A stretch of DNA of 64,000 nt from an uncultured Clostridia bacterium (GTDB taxonomy: Bacteria > Bacillota > Clostridia > Oscillospirales > Oscillospiraceae): the NCBI GenBank assembly GCA_945876285.1, contig CAMCNO010000006.1, positions 1 to 64,000 of the forward strand, read 5' to 3'. The notes beneath the pieces were generated by a model. The model saw only the letters and a list, made by a program, of their open reading frames with translations. It was not told where the DNA came from and ran no database searches. Below, in pieces: positions 23,501 to 31,924 of this stretch. Both the position numbers and the translations under genes were made by a program. Numbering within the stretch: the first letter of the stretch is position 1; each line of letters opens with the position of its first letter.

Positions 23501-24922
23501 AATAAGGACGGCACCGTGACCGAGAGCAAGACCGAGGCCACCACCTCCACCGTCACCAACAAGGACGGCTCCACCACGGAGACCAAGCAGGAGACCACCA
23601 CGACCTCCACCGGCTCCAAGACCGAGAGCACCACGGTGACGACCGTCAACAAGGACGGCTCCTCCACCGCCACCACTACCGCCACCACCACCGACAAGGC
23701 GGGCACCGTGACGGAGAGCAAGACCGAGAGCACCACCAACAAGAACGGTACCACCACCGAAAAGACCACCACCACGGAGACCAAGGCAAACGGTACCGTC
23801 ACGGAGAGCAAGACCGAAACCACCATCAACAAGGACGGCTCCTCCAAGGCGACCACCACGGAGACCGTCACCAAGGCTGACGGCACCAAGGTGGAGAGCA
23901 CGACCACGGCCATCACCAGCCTGTCTACCAACAAGGCTACCGGCACTGTGACCGAGACCAAGAAGGAGACCACCACCACCTCCGACGGCGTGAAGAGCGA
24001 GGGCACCACCGTCACTCAGATCCAGAAGGACGGCACCGTGACCTCCACGGAGACCGTGAAGGCTTCCGACAGCACCGGCACCACTGCCACCAAGACCACC
24101 ACTTTGGACGCCAAGGGCGAGGTTACCACCACCGCTGAGGTTTCCGTGTCCGGCAAGGCCGTCACCGAGGCCGCTAAGACCGGCGGGACCGTGACCCTGC
24201 CCGTGGAGGTCCCCACTGCCAAGACCACCGAGGCCGCCCCCTCTGTTCAGGTCACCATGCCCAAGAGCGATTCCTCCGTCAAAGTGGAAATTCCCGTGGA
24301 GAACGTGACCCCCGGCACCGTGGCTATCATCGTGAATGCCGACGGCACTGAGAAGATCGTGTCCACCTCTGTTGTCACCGAGAACGGCGTGACTCTGACC
24401 CTGGACGGCAGCGCTACCGTGAAGCTGGTGGACAACGCCAAGAGCTTCGTCGACGTGCCCGAGACCAACGTGTTCTATAACGAGATCAGCTCCCTGAGTG
24501 CACGGAATATCATGATCGGCGTCTCCAATGAGAAGTTCGACCTGATTAACGGCGTCACACTGAACCAGGTCGCCAACGTGGCCGGCCGTATTACCGGCGA
24601 AGTAGATGTCAACGACTTCAACGCCGGAATCGTCTGGGGCAACGAAAACGGCCTGAGGACCGGCAACAACGCTGCCACCCGCGGTGAAGTGCTGAAGGCT
24701 CTGTACATCGCGGCCGGTTCTCCCGCTGTGGAGGATACCAGCATCCTGTCCCGCTTCAAGGACGCTTCCAGCATCCCCGCCGACCTGGCGGCCATCGCGG
24801 CCTGGGCGGCCCAGAACGGCATCCTGAAGGGCAACATGGACGGCACTGCCGCCCTGGGCGCCAACGTCACCCGCGGCCAGGCCTGCGCCCTGGCTGGCCG
24901 GACGATGGGTGCCTTGGCGTAA
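20591..24922 (+). CDS. large secreted repeat surface protein with SLH-like C-terminus
   Basis: A 1443-residue exported protein. Signal peptide MKKNKLLAVFLALAMTLTLL ends at TAALA. Two right-handed beta-helix blocks (about 60-330 and 355-700) show VTITGNTFT, LNLNGNTITNN and similar rungs. Two InlB-type B repeats (~706-770 and ~775-838) read SVTFDSNGGSAV and SGYTFGGWYTD. Then come an acidic linker (SDSDSSDDDRD) and about 300 residues of Thr/Ser/Lys/Glu repeats. The C-terminus has SLH-like units (FVDVPETNVFYNEI, FKDASSIPADLAAIAAWA, ANVTRGQACALAGR) for wall attachment. I chose ATG 20591, ten bases after AAGGAGG; the ORF track used the TTG just upstream. Adhesin or matrix role is likely but unproven. 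Confidence 0.85.
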   Translation: MKKNKLLAVFLALAMTLTLLPTAALADTTENCSVENCGHVAAITNDGVTTHYDTLADALKDAESGNVIEILAGIWGAAKIGVLDEPGVYTNANLVRYKSLTIRPAEGADVTFTSNVSLGYDDSSTANATMTVQNLKFQNASLMLSNYVQATVEGCQFVGSGSANGALIILDSCCTNHKTGDTYPNSMVTIKNCEIDGTMSGAPGIRIRNSGNVTLTNNTIENANHNGILFESNNKIDATPSKTITVTGNTITEWNANNAEGGGRAIRLAAGNLAEGSSVTITGNTFTKETLGRDTPDFVKITDAGNATVNLNDNKWNNKLLTAVNGKDTIYTVNSATPAISSVVSDQEPVAKIGTVGYETLAEALAAAENGQTVTLLKSIAVSDVIAINKNLTLNLNGNTITNNVTGDFPLHVDSAVTFEIDGSKAGSAMVIPAENEEAYGFIKISAAATVTLNSGSYTGSTNGGAFIIAANSGGNTLAPDATITLNGVTATTNTRVFTMDTGDKLILNVIGGTFTATGRVTNNGEMYSVFGIDCYDLETPFTFTNATVTTAGGACVETSGGTATYTNCSFNVTEVSDPAFVASAVAVSWVGTANIKSGTYSSAGYGVYVYTSGGTITVEDGTISGTMAAVCSGLGGYNDVYSKVIIQGGSFTGALKTYGTNNYGPATISITAGTFSVDPAANVANGYASALVNSSYVVGSATHSVTFDSNGGSAVPAINDVEHGTAVSTPTAPTRSGYTFGGWYTDSGLTTAYNFSTAVTDNVTLYAKWTLNTYTVTFDSNGGSAVAAIENVTHGTAVSAPTAPTRSGYTFAGWKLNSSNYEFSTPVTGDITLIAQWTAIPSTPSDSDSSDDDRDFTTPSQPTTSTETKPDGSTTTTESKPDGTVTESNTSKPTTDAEGNTSQTTTEVSTGKDGVTESKTETVTKPDGSASSTTESTTTKPDGTTTESKTETSINADGSTASTTTETTTNKDGTVTESKTEATTSTVTNKDGSTTETKQETTTTSTGSKTESTTVTTVNKDGSSTATTTATTTDKAGTVTESKTESTTNKNGTTTEKTTTTETKANGTVTESKTETTINKDGSSKATTTETVTKADGTKVESTTTAITSLSTNKATGTVTETKKETTTTSDGVKSEGTTVTQIQKDGTVTSTETVKASDSTGTTATKTTTLDAKGEVTTTAEVSVSGKAVTEAAKTGGTVTLPVEVPTAKTTEAAPSVQVTMPKSDSSVKVEIPVENVTPGTVAIIVNADGTEKIVSTSVVTENGVTLTLDGSATVKLVDNAKSFVDVPETNVFYNEISSLSARNIMIGVSNEKFDLINGVTLNQVANVAGRITGEVDVNDFNAGIVWGNENGLRTGNNAATRGEVLKALYIAAGSPAVEDTSILSRFKDASSIPADLAAIAAWAAQNGILKGNMDGTAALGANVTRGQACALAGRTMGALA
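23190..24080 (+). repeat. tandem coding repeats KDGT-TESKTE
   Basis: Degenerate tandem units of about 13-20 codons, each with a turn (KPDGT, NKDGS, NADGS) followed by TTTESKTE-type strands, fill about 890 bases. The DNA is dominated by ACC, GAG and AAG triplets, unlike the flanking domains. It is likely a stalk built from beta-hairpins. Repeat number may vary between strains. Confidence 0.75.
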
Positions 24923-24976
24923 ACTCCGGCGTTCATATGGACGCTAAGAAGTCCAAGTAATCCAATTAAATACGAA

Positions 24977-25010
24977 AAGCTGCCGGTTGGAAGTTTCCAA
25001 CCGGCAGCTT
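24977..25010. terminator. bidirectional hairpin between surface protein and ZIP gene
   Basis: AAGCTGCCGGTTGGAA pairs perfectly with TTCCAACCGGCAGCTT (16 bp) around GT. On the minus strand it is followed by TTCGTATTTAATTGG and on the plus strand by GACGGTT, so it likely serves both convergent genes. Confidence 0.75.
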
Positions 25011-25045
25011 GACGGTTACCCTGAATTTCGGAATGGCAGCCTTTG

Positions 25046-25894
25046 TCACAAATAAATAATGACAAGTCCTGTCAGCATACCGATGATGGTGGCAGTGGCG
25101 GGCAGCTTGGAGCGCCACATGAGGATGGACTCCGGAAGCAGTTCGCCGAACACCACATACAGCATAGCGCCGGAGGCAAAGCTCAGGGACACCGCTAAAG
25201 CGGTGGATCCCATGGCCCCCACGGCAAAGCCTAAAAGAGCTCCTAAAATCGTGGGGAATCCGGTGAGAGCCGTGACGATGACGGAGCGCCATTTCGGCAT
25301 TCCGCCGGAGATCAGAGGTACGGCTACGGCCATGCCCTCTGGGATATTATGCAGACCGATCACAATGGCCATGGTCAGCCCACCCCGGTTCAAAAGCATC
25401 TCCTTCGCAGAGCGGGCGAATGACGCACCGATGACCATGCCTTCCGGCACATTGTGCAGTGCGATGGCCGCGGCCATGACCAACCCGGCTAAAAACAATC
25501 CGCTGCGAGGCTGGCGGCCCTCGCGGTGTTCCTGCAGATGGTTGGCGTGGGTCAGCTCCTCCAGGGAGTCCGCGGTGCGGGGGTGATTCTCATCGATATG
25601 AGCGACCTCGTGGTCCGTATTGCGGTCGATCCACGCGTTGAGAATGGCAATGACAATGTATCCTGCCAGTACGCCGGCTACGACCAGACCCACCCTTCTG
25701 CTCATGCCATCCGGATGCAGTGCCTCTGCCAGCAGGTCAAAACACACCACAGAAGTCATCACTCCTGCGGCAAACGACAGAAGTAAACTGACCGTTTTGC
25801 TTGAATCCTTACGGAACAGGCAGGAAACCAGTCCTCCCATCCCCGTTCCACCCATTCCGGCCAGAGCCGTAATGCCGATGATGCTCCATATCAT
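25046..25894 (-). CDS. ZIP-family divalent metal transporter
   Basis: A 282-residue inner-membrane protein of the ZIP (ZupT/GufA-like) family, importing zinc or related divalent metals. About eight membrane segments are visible. The two signature metal-site helices read ALHNVPEGMVIGASFA and IGLHNIPEGMAVAVPL. A His/Asp/Glu-rich loop (DHEVAHIDENH, THANHLQEH) lies on the cytoplasmic side before them, as in many ZIP proteins. The start ATG follows AGGAGGTCCTAAGGAA. It is a single gene, convergent with the surface-protein gene. Metal preference cannot be read from sequence. Confidence 0.92.
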   Translation of the reverse strand: MIWSIIGITALAGMGGTGMGGLVSCLFRKDSSKTVSLLLSFAAGVMTSVVCFDLLAEALHPDGMSRRVGLVVAGVLAGYIVIAILNAWIDRNTDHEVAHIDENHPRTADSLEELTHANHLQEHREGRQPRSGLFLAGLVMAAAIALHNVPEGMVIGASFARSAKEMLLNRGGLTMAIVIGLHNIPEGMAVAVPLISGGMPKWRSVIVTALTGFPTILGALLGFAVGAMGSTALAVSLSFASGAMLYVVFGELLPESILMWRSKLPATATIIGMLTGLVIIYL

Positions 25895-26031
25895 TTCCTT
25901 AGGACCTCCTGTTAGACGAAACTAACTTTTTACATATCCTATCACAACGGCATACGGCTGTCAATTTATGTTCTGCAGTTTTTTATATCAAGCGCGGCGC
26001 TTTATGGACGGCCATTCTGCGGCTGGAGCGG

Positions 26032-26892
26032 TCAGCAGTAGGTCTCCACATGGGCGCGGGTGACTTCGGCGGCCTTTTTGATGTTTTCCTCATTGGAGAG
26101 CTTGTAGTAGTCAGGGCGGAACACCTCAATGGTACAGACGCCGCCGTCGAAGCCAATTTTTTTCAGAGTGTCCGCATACCGCTTGTGGTCCAGGCAGTCG
26201 CCGGGCTCGCCGGGCCACAGGCGTTTTTCATCGTTGTTGTAGGCGGCGCCGCAGGGCATGTTCTCCATGCCGTTCAGGTGCCAGATAAAAATCTTCTTTC
26301 CGTCGGCCTTCTCCAGAGCGTCCCAGCCGGAGGCCATGGCGTGGAAGTGGTACTGATCCAGCGTCACGCCCACCAGGGGATGGCCGACCTCCTCCACGAT
26401 GGCGTAGGCGTCCTCAAAGCGGTTGATGGACATGGTTGGGCAGCCGCAGAACTCCAGAGACAGCTTAATGCCGTAGGGTTCCACCTTCTTTACCATCTCC
26501 CGCAGGACGGCCACGGCATCGGCCTTGATGTCGTCCAGGGTGGCGTGAACGGTCAGGTCCATGGTGGGCACTACCACGACCATTTTGCAGTCCAGGATCC
26601 GGCAGCGGCAAATGATCTCGTCCAGTTGGGCCATGACGGCATCCTTTTCTGCCTGGGTCTGCTTCATGTTGAAACCAACGAGGGCGTTGTAGGACAGCAT
26701 CTTGATTTTGTGGGTGCGGAAGAAATCGCCCAGTTCCTCCAGCGTGTACTTGCCTGCCGCCAGTTCGCGGTCCAGACACTCGGACTGCACGTCAATGTAG
26801 TCAAAGCCGTACTTTTCGCACAGGGCCAGGTCCTCCAGAACGGAGTGATTCTCGCAGAAACGGTTGCAGCCTTCATTAAATCCGATTTTCAT
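26032..26892 (-). CDS. sugar phosphate isomerase/epimerase-like TIM-barrel protein
   Basis: A 286-residue protein of the xylose-isomerase-like TIM-barrel superfamily (IolE/IolI/hydroxypyruvate-isomerase-like). The start MKIGFNEGCNRF and the likely metal ligands LSLEFCGCP (Glu), VGVTLDQYHFHAM (Asp/His), IWHLNGMEN (His) and CTIEVFRPDYY (Glu) fit that fold. It probably isomerises or epimerises a sugar or inositol derivative; the substrate is unknown. The TnpB element inserted about 100 bases upstream of its start, separating it from the ABC transporter genes. Confidence 0.85.
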   Translation of the reverse strand: MKIGFNEGCNRFCENHSVLEDLALCEKYGFDYIDVQSECLDRELAAGKYTLEELGDFFRTHKIKMLSYNALVGFNMKQTQAEKDAVMAQLDEIICRCRILDCKMVVVVPTMDLTVHATLDDIKADAVAVLREMVKKVEPYGIKLSLEFCGCPTMSINRFEDAYAIVEEVGHPLVGVTLDQYHFHAMASGWDALEKADGKKIFIWHLNGMENMPCGAAYNNDEKRLWPGEPGDCLDHKRYADTLKKIGFDGGVCTIEVFRPDYYKLSNEENIKKAAEVTRAHVETYC

Positions 26893-26992
26893 ACATTTTT
26901 CTCCTTACATATAATTGAATGGCTCTTGCGCAGAGCACATAGGAAAACCTACATCCATACGGAAATTCCTGCGCTTTTCATCGGTTTGGGGA

Positions 26993-27235
26993 TTGACGCT
27001 CCCCACGGCTAAAGCCGGGGGATTCATGGTTCGTCGACGACAACCTCAGAGACACGAAAGCCTCCGGGGGATTACATCATCTCCCCATGCGTTACGTTCG
27101 GGTCCGTCCGACCCTACGGTAGAAACTCAGCTTACGCTGAGAGAATCCTTAATCCTTCGTTTAAAATATTGATGGCGGCGTTGACATCCCGGTCATGGTA
27201 GGCGCCACAATGCGGGCACACCCACGAGCGCACGG
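26993..27235 (-). ncRNA. putative TnpB omega-RNA (reRNA) region
   Basis: In tnpB elements the guide RNA derives from the 3' end of the gene and the right end. Here the region from the last tnpB codons to the right-end hairpin holds several paired segments (CTCAGCGTAAGCTGAG; the final CCCCCGGCTTTAGCCGTGGGG). The guide would be the first ~16-20 bases of flanking DNA, starting TCCCCAAACCGATG on the minus strand. The 5' limit is a guess. Confidence 0.55.
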
Positions 27236-28250
27236 AAAGGTCCTTCACATCGGGATTCTTTTCTCCGCAGCAAGAGCAAATCTGGCTCGAAGGGAAGAAC
27301 TTCCCCACAGTGACGACCACCTTTCCGTGGCGCTCCGCCTTATAGGAGAGCTGCCGGAGGAATTCACCCCATGCGGCGTCCCCGATACTCTTCGCCAGCT
27401 TATGATTTTTCATCATATTCTTGGCGGAGAGGCTCTCCACGCAGATGATGTCATTCTCCCGCACAATTTGAGTAGAGAGCTTCTGCTGGTTGTCCCGTCT
27501 CATGTTGGCGATATGCTCCTGAAGACGGGCGACCCGCAGGCGAGCCTTCTCACGGTTTCTGCTTCCTTTTTGCTTTCGGGAAAGCTGCCGCTGAAAGCGA
27601 GCCAACTTCTTCTCACATTGAGCGAGGTACTTGGGGTTCGCATACTTATCTCCATTGCTGGTGATAACGAAATCCTTGATGCCGAGGTCCAAACCAACGG
27701 ATGCTCCTGTGGATTCCCAGAGTTCCTCCGGGACATCCTTGCAGTGGATAGATACAAAGTATTTGCCACTGGGTTCTCTGGTTACAGTAGCGGATGTAAT
27801 TCTCCCCTTGATTTTCTGGGAGACTTTGCATTTCACCACCCCGAGTTTAGGAAGTTTGACAGCGTTTTCAAGCACATCAATGGATTTATTTACACAAATA
27901 GAGCGATAGCTCTGCCGGTGGTCATGTTTCTTCTTAAACTGAGGGTATCCGGCTTTCGGTTCATGGTTTCTGACCCCGCGAAAGAAATTCTTATAGGCGG
28001 TTTCAAGATCCTTCAAAGAAGACTGCAATGCAGTGGAGTCGACTTCTTTTAACCACTCCAAATTTTTCTTCAGAGCAGGTAAATCTTTACTGCAAGCATT
28101 GTAGTTGAAATTCTTCTTTTCTTTTGCGTAAAACTCTTTCCGCAGGTTGAGGTAGTAATTCCAGACATAGCGACAGCACCCAAGAGTTTTCGCAATCAAA
28201 ATCTCTTGAGCAACAGTTGGATATATGCGGAATTTGTAGCCTTGTTCCAT
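27132..28250 (-). CDS. tnpB: TnpB RNA-guided endonuclease
   Basis: A 372-residue IS605-family TnpB, the ancestor-type nuclease of Cas12. The RuvC-like triad is intact: D188 (GLDLGIKD), E272 ([10 protein letters not shown]) and D355 ([11 protein letters not shown]). The target-nucleic-acid zinc ribbon is present (CSCC at 325-328, CPHC at 345-348). The N-terminus [12 protein letters not shown] is standard. It is full length with no frameshift, so it should be active with the RNA from its own 3' end. Known role: cut the empty donor site so that the element is copied back after excision. No tnpA partner is present. Confidence 0.95.
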   Translation of the reverse strand: MEQGYKFRIYPTVAQEILIAKTLGCCRYVWNYYLNLRKEFYAKEKKNFNYNACSKDLPALKKNLEWLKEVDSTALQSSLKDLETAYKNFFRGVRNHEPKAGYPQFKKKHDHRQSYRSICVNKSIDVLENAVKLPKLGVVKCKVSQKIKGRITSATVTREPSGKYFVSIHCKDVPEELWESTGASVGLDLGIKDFVITSNGDKYANPKYLAQCEKKLARFQRQLSRKQKGSRNREKARLRVARLQEHIANMRRDNQQKLSTQIVRENDIICVESLSAKNMMKNHKLAKSIGDAAWGEFLRQLSYKAERHGKVVVTVGKFFPSSQICSCCGEKNPDVKDLSVRSWVCPHCGAYHDRDVNAAINILNEGLRILSA

Positions 28251-28420
28251 GAATTATCACCAGTATTATGATACCATATTAAGAGTACAGAATCAAACAA
28301 AAGTTCTATTTTTAGGAGAAAACATTAACTGACGGCTTATATCCCCATGCCTAAAGGCAGGGGTCTTACGCCGCATCCGATAAATGCGGATGTTTCAATC
28401 AAAGCGCGGCATGGCTCTCC

Positions 28421-29191
28421 TCAGGAAGATTCGTGCCTTTGAAAGCGAGGAATGACCATGGGGATGCCGTCAAACTGCTCCACAGTGGCTTCCATGCCGT
28501 AGACGGCCCGGATGTTCTCAGACGACACCGCTTCCCGGCCACCGGATGCAAACACGGTGCCGTCCTTCAAAAGCAGGAAGCGGTCACAGAAGCGCAGGGC
28601 CAAGTTCAGGTCGTGGATGACCACCAGCACGGCGATGTTGTGGCCGTGGGCGCAGTGACGGATGAGCTCCATGGACTCGTATTGGTTGCGGGGGTCCAGG
28701 CTGCTTGTGGGCTCGTCCAGCAGCATCAGCTTCGGCTCCTGAGCGATGGCCCGGGCCAGCATGACCTTTTGCTGTTCGCCGCCGGAGAGCTGGTTCACAT
28801 ACCGCAGGCGGCAGTCCTCCATTCCTACGGCCCGCAGGGCATGCTCCGCTACATCGTAGTCAATGCCGGAGGGGCCCCATTTCATGTGGGGCTTGCGGCC
28901 CAGCAGTACCGCGTCGAACACCGTGGTATGGGACAGCTCATTTTTCTGGGCCACATAGGAGACCTGCTGCGCCAGCTGGCTTCGGGTCATTTGGGAGACA
29001 GGGGTGCCGTCGATCAGGACACTGCCTGACGAAGGACGACGGAGACGGCTGATGCAGGAGATCAGCGTGGACTTTCCCGCGCCGTTGTTGCCCAGCACTG
29101 CCACGCACTCGCCCTGCTCCAGAGAAAAACTCACGTCCTGCAAAATAGGACGGGAGCCATAGGAAAAGGAGAGGTTTTGAATTTCTATCAT
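28421..29191 (-). CDS. ABC transporter ATP-binding protein (FecE/BtuD type)
   Basis: A 256-residue ATPase of the iron-complex/cobalamin/heme importer class. Walker A GNNGAGKST, Q-loop YVAQKNELS, signature LSGGEQQKVMLARAI, Walker B LMLLDEPTSSLD and the H-loop His (VVIHDLN) are all present. The ATG at 29191 overlaps the permease stop as ATGA; the longer ORF-track start is a frame shadow of the permease. It is the last gene of the larE-to-ATPase operon. Confidence 0.93.
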   Translation of the reverse strand: MIEIQNLSFSYGSRPILQDVSFSLEQGECVAVLGNNGAGKSTLISCISRLRRPSSGSVLIDGTPVSQMTRSQLAQQVSYVAQKNELSHTTVFDAVLLGRKPHMKWGPSGIDYDVAEHALRAVGMEDCRLRYVNQLSGGEQQKVMLARAIAQEPKLMLLDEPTSSLDPRNQYESMELIRHCAHGHNIAVLVVIHDLNLALRFCDRFLLLKDGTVFASGGREAVSSENIRAVYGMEATVEQFDGIPMVIPRFQRHESS

Positions 29192-30273
29192 CGCAGTGCC
29201 TCCCCTCTGAAAATCAGCAGCAGGAACAGCGGTGCCCCGAGGAAAGAGGTGATGGCGCCGATGGGCAGAATAGCGGGCGGCAGGATGGCCTTCGCTGCCA
29301 GGTCGCCCAGGAGGAGCAGGATGCTGCCTGCCAGAGCGGAGCAGGGCAGGAGAAACCGGTAGTCGCTGCCCACGAAACGGCGGACAATGTGGGGTGCGAT
29401 GAGGCCCACAAAGCTGACGATGCCCACGAAGGCCACCGCTACCGAGGCGATCAGGGTACACAGGCCCATGCTGATATAGCTCAAAAGGTCCACGCTTACT
29501 CCCAGACTTTTGGCGGTCTGAACGCCGCTGCTCAGCGCGTTGTAGTTCCAACGGTTCCAAAGGAAATAGAGGAATGCCGCCAGTGTCACGGCGTACATCA
29601 GCCGGATCTCCGACCAGCCGGGACGGCCCAGGTCGCCGAAGGTCCAGTAGACCACCGCGGACAGCTGCACATCGTCGGCAAAGTATTGCAGCAGGGTGGT
29701 GGCCCCGGAAAAGAGGGAGCTGAGGGCCACGCCCGCCAGGATCATGGAAGAGGGTGACGCGGACCGCAGGCGGCACAGGCCCAGAATGACCGCCGTGGTG
29801 GCAAGTCCCCCCAGAAAGGCGCAGAGGGTCACGGTGCCGGGAGAGCTGATGGTGACGGCAGTGGCCGCGTTGGCGGCGTTTTGAGCGCCGGCGTCCAGGG
29901 CAATGATGGCCAATGCCGCGCCGAAGGCGGCACCCTGAGACACGCCCAGGGTGGAGGCGGAAGCCAGCGGATTGCGCAGGACGTTCTGCATCACGCAGCC
30001 GGACAGCGCCAGGGCGGCGCCCACCACGATGGCCACGGCGATGCGGGGCAGCCGGACATGGAACACGATGGCCCGGCTCTGGGCCGTGCCGCCGCCTGTC
30101 AGGGTGTCCGCCAGCTCCGCGAGGGAAAGCCCGGCGGAGCCGCTGGTCAGTGACAGCAGGGCCAGCGCGGCCAGAACCGCCAGCAGGACAAGGGTCACCA
30201 GCCGCTTCCGCCGGAGAAAGAGGCGGTAGCTGTCCGGCGTACAGGTATGGAGTTGTTCACTGTGCAGGTCCAA
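29188..30273 (-). CDS. FecCD-family ABC transporter permease
   Basis: A 361-residue membrane protein with about ten hydrophobic segments. Family marks include RLPRIAVAIVVGAALALSG, NPLASASTLGVSQGAAFG, FVGLIAPHIVRRFVGSDYR and LGAPLFLLLIF. It forms the homodimeric channel of a type II importer for metal complexes such as iron-siderophore, heme, cobalamin or similar. It overlaps the binding-protein gene by 17 bases and the ATPase gene by 4. Confidence 0.93.
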   Translation of the reverse strand: MDLHSEQLHTCTPDSYRLFLRRKRLVTLVLLAVLAALALLSLTSGSAGLSLAELADTLTGGGTAQSRAIVFHVRLPRIAVAIVVGAALALSGCVMQNVLRNPLASASTLGVSQGAAFGAALAIIALDAGAQNAANAATAVTISSPGTVTLCAFLGGLATTAVILGLCRLRSASPSSMILAGVALSSLFSGATTLLQYFADDVQLSAVVYWTFGDLGRPGWSEIRLMYAVTLAAFLYFLWNRWNYNALSSGVQTAKSLGVSVDLLSYISMGLCTLIASVAVAFVGIVSFVGLIAPHIVRRFVGSDYRFLLPCSALAGSILLLLGDLAAKAILPPAILPIGAITSFLGAPLFLLLIFRGEALR

Positions 30274-31384
30274 GTTCGATCACTCCAAAGGCAAGGCCGT
30301 CGGCCTCCATGTCGTTGTAATAGCGGCATCCCAGCAGGAATTCCAGGATATCGTCGGTCTTTTCGGCAATACCCACGTCATCAAAGCGCTCGGGGTAGAT
30401 GACGCTGCCGGCGTAGTAGGCGTTTGCCAGGGCGTAGCCCACGTTGGTGGAATAGTTGTTGAAGGAGACGCAGGCGTAGAGCTTGCCCTCCCGGACCGCG
30501 GTCAGGGAGTCAAAAAAGCTGGGGTTGGTCCGATACTCGTCCCGCACCAGAGGCATGTTGCCGGGATCCAGGAAAATCAGCTCCGGGTCCCAGGCCACCA
30601 CCCGCTCCGGGTCGGCGTCGAAGTAGCCGGTCTCACCTATTTCGTCAGCCACGTTGTTGGCGTGGATGGCCATAAAGGGACCGAAGTTGGAGTAGGTCCC
30701 GGTAAAGCCGTGGGCGCCGGAGAAGGTCACGGCGCCGGCATAGACGGCGGGCTTGTCTCCGTCGGGAATGTCCGCTGTCCGGGCATCCAGATCGGCCTTG
30801 CAGCCGTCGATGTACTGCAGGACTTCCTCGCACCGCTCCTGAACGGCCAGCACCTCGGCGGCTACCCGCATGGCGGTGTAAAAGCTGTCGTCGATGAAGT
30901 TGATGCTCTTGGCCCGGATGGATACGCAGGGGATGCCGGTGGACTGCGCCAGATCTTCCAGCGCCTCCTGGGTATAGCCGGACAGGATGACGTCCGGCTG
31001 CAGGCGGATCAGTTCCTCCACATAGGCGGTGTTGGCGGTGCCGCCGCCCTTGCCGATGGAGGGCAGGGCGTCAAAGGTATCGTGATAAGCGTAGGCGTAA
31101 TCCCGGAGGGTGGAGGTTGCATATTCCTTGTCGCAATCCTCCACGCCCACCAGGCGGTCGGTGCATTGCAGGTAGGTCACCATGCGCAGGGCGCCGGAGC
31201 CGGTGCAGACGATGGTTTTCACCTCGGCGGGAATGACGACCTCCCGGCCGAAGCTGTCGGTGACGGTGCGGGTAACAGGCGTTTCCGACGCGGTTTTTTC
31301 CGGGGCAGGCGTTTCTTTTTGGCCGCAGGCGGCCAGGGACAGCAGCAGGATACAGGATAACAGGATGGAAAACAGTTTTTTCAT
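30257..31384 (-). CDS. ABC transporter substrate-binding lipoprotein (FepB/BtuF type)
   Basis: A 375-residue lipoprotein: signal peptide with lipobox LSLAACGQ, a Pro/Glu/Thr spacer, then a periplasmic-binding fold of the TroA/FepB type (TVTDSFGREVVIPAEVKTIV, GSGALRMVTYL, LQPDVILSGYT). The start follows AAAGGAATTAAACTTT. The position directly behind larE, larB, larC and fmdE suggests that the ligand is a metal or metal complex used by those proteins, nickel being the obvious candidate. That substrate is inference; the family also takes iron complexes, corrinoids, molybdate and tungstate. Confidence 0.88.
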   Translation of the reverse strand: MKKLFSILLSCILLLSLAACGQKETPAPEKTASETPVTRTVTDSFGREVVIPAEVKTIVCTGSGALRMVTYLQCTDRLVGVEDCDKEYATSTLRDYAYAYHDTFDALPSIGKGGGTANTAYVEELIRLQPDVILSGYTQEALEDLAQSTGIPCVSIRAKSINFIDDSFYTAMRVAAEVLAVQERCEEVLQYIDGCKADLDARTADIPDGDKPAVYAGAVTFSGAHGFTGTYSNFGPFMAIHANNVADEIGETGYFDADPERVVAWDPELIFLDPGNMPLVRDEYRTNPSFFDSLTAVREGKLYACVSFNNYSTNVGYALANAYYAGSVIYPERFDDVGIAEKTDDILEFLLGCRYYNDMEADGLAFGVIELGPAQ

Positions 31385-31405
31385 AAAGTTTAATTCCTTT
31401 CTCGG

Positions 31406-31924
31406 TCAGCGGTCATAAGTGCGGAAGCAATGGAGACAGACCACCTTGCCGTCCTGCAGACGGGCCATGTGCTCCGCCACGCCCTCGCCGCAGCAGGCGC
31501 AGGTGAGGGTGGTGAAGATGCGGGCCTTTTCCGGCAGGGGCTCCCTGGGCTCAGTGACGGTGAACAGTTCCTCCAGCGGCGCGGTGAAAATTTGCTGCTT
31601 GCGCTCCTCCCGGCTGAGAGGAGACTGGTTCCGCCTGGCGACTACCCGGAAGCCCTCACCGGAGGCACGGTCATAAAAGGTGTAGGCGGTCTTGCCGGTG
31701 CAGTGGTAGATGAAATTCCCCTTGCCCAGGGTGCAGCCCAGCAGGGACTGGATGGCGTCGCCGGGGCAGGCGTCGGTCTCGGCGAGGCAGACAAGCTCCT
31801 CGTCAGGGGTGGACACATGGCCCAGCTTTGCCTGCACGAATTCGCACAGGCGCACGCCCAGGGCCAGGCCGGGGCACTCGTGGCCGTGGAAGGCCACCGC
31901 TTTTTCCCACATGGCCTTATCCAT
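31406..31924 (-). CDS. FmdE-family protein with C-terminal zinc-ribbon-like Cys motif
   Basis: A 172-residue FmdE-family protein, named after a gene of the archaeal formylmethanofuran dehydrogenase operon. The motif HGHECPGLALGVRL, a second site (ETDACPGDAIQSLLGC) and a C-terminal pair (CACCGE and CLHC) suggest metal binding. The ATG at 31924 overlaps the larC stop by 8 bases; the ORF-track extension is a shadow of larC. FmdE proteins recur next to metal ABC importers. Here it may accept or chaperone the imported metal for nickel-cofactor assembly (inference). Confidence 0.85.
   Translation of the reverse strand: MDKAMWEKAVAFHGHECPGLALGVRLCEFVQAKLGHVSTPDEELVCLAETDACPGDAIQSLLGCTLGKGNFIYHCTGKTAYTFYDRASGEGFRVVARRNQSPLSREERKQQIFTAPLEELFTVTEPREPLPEKARIFTTLTCACCGEGVAEHMARLQDGKVVCLHCFRTYDR

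Larger units (their letters stand above)
26993..28397 (-). mobile_element. IS200/IS605-type element carrying only tnpB
   Basis: The left end (near 28397) has hairpins CATCCGCATTTATCGGATG and CCCCTGCCTTTAGGCATGGGG. The right end has CCCCCGGCTTTAGCCGTGGGG, ending about GAGCGTCAA. The left end abuts TTGAT (28398-28402), the insertion motif and TnpB target-adjacent motif known for ISDra2-like elements. There is no tnpA, so movement would need a transposase in trans. It sits between the ABC ATPase gene and the isomerase. Boundaries are estimated to within a few bases. Confidence 0.82.
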
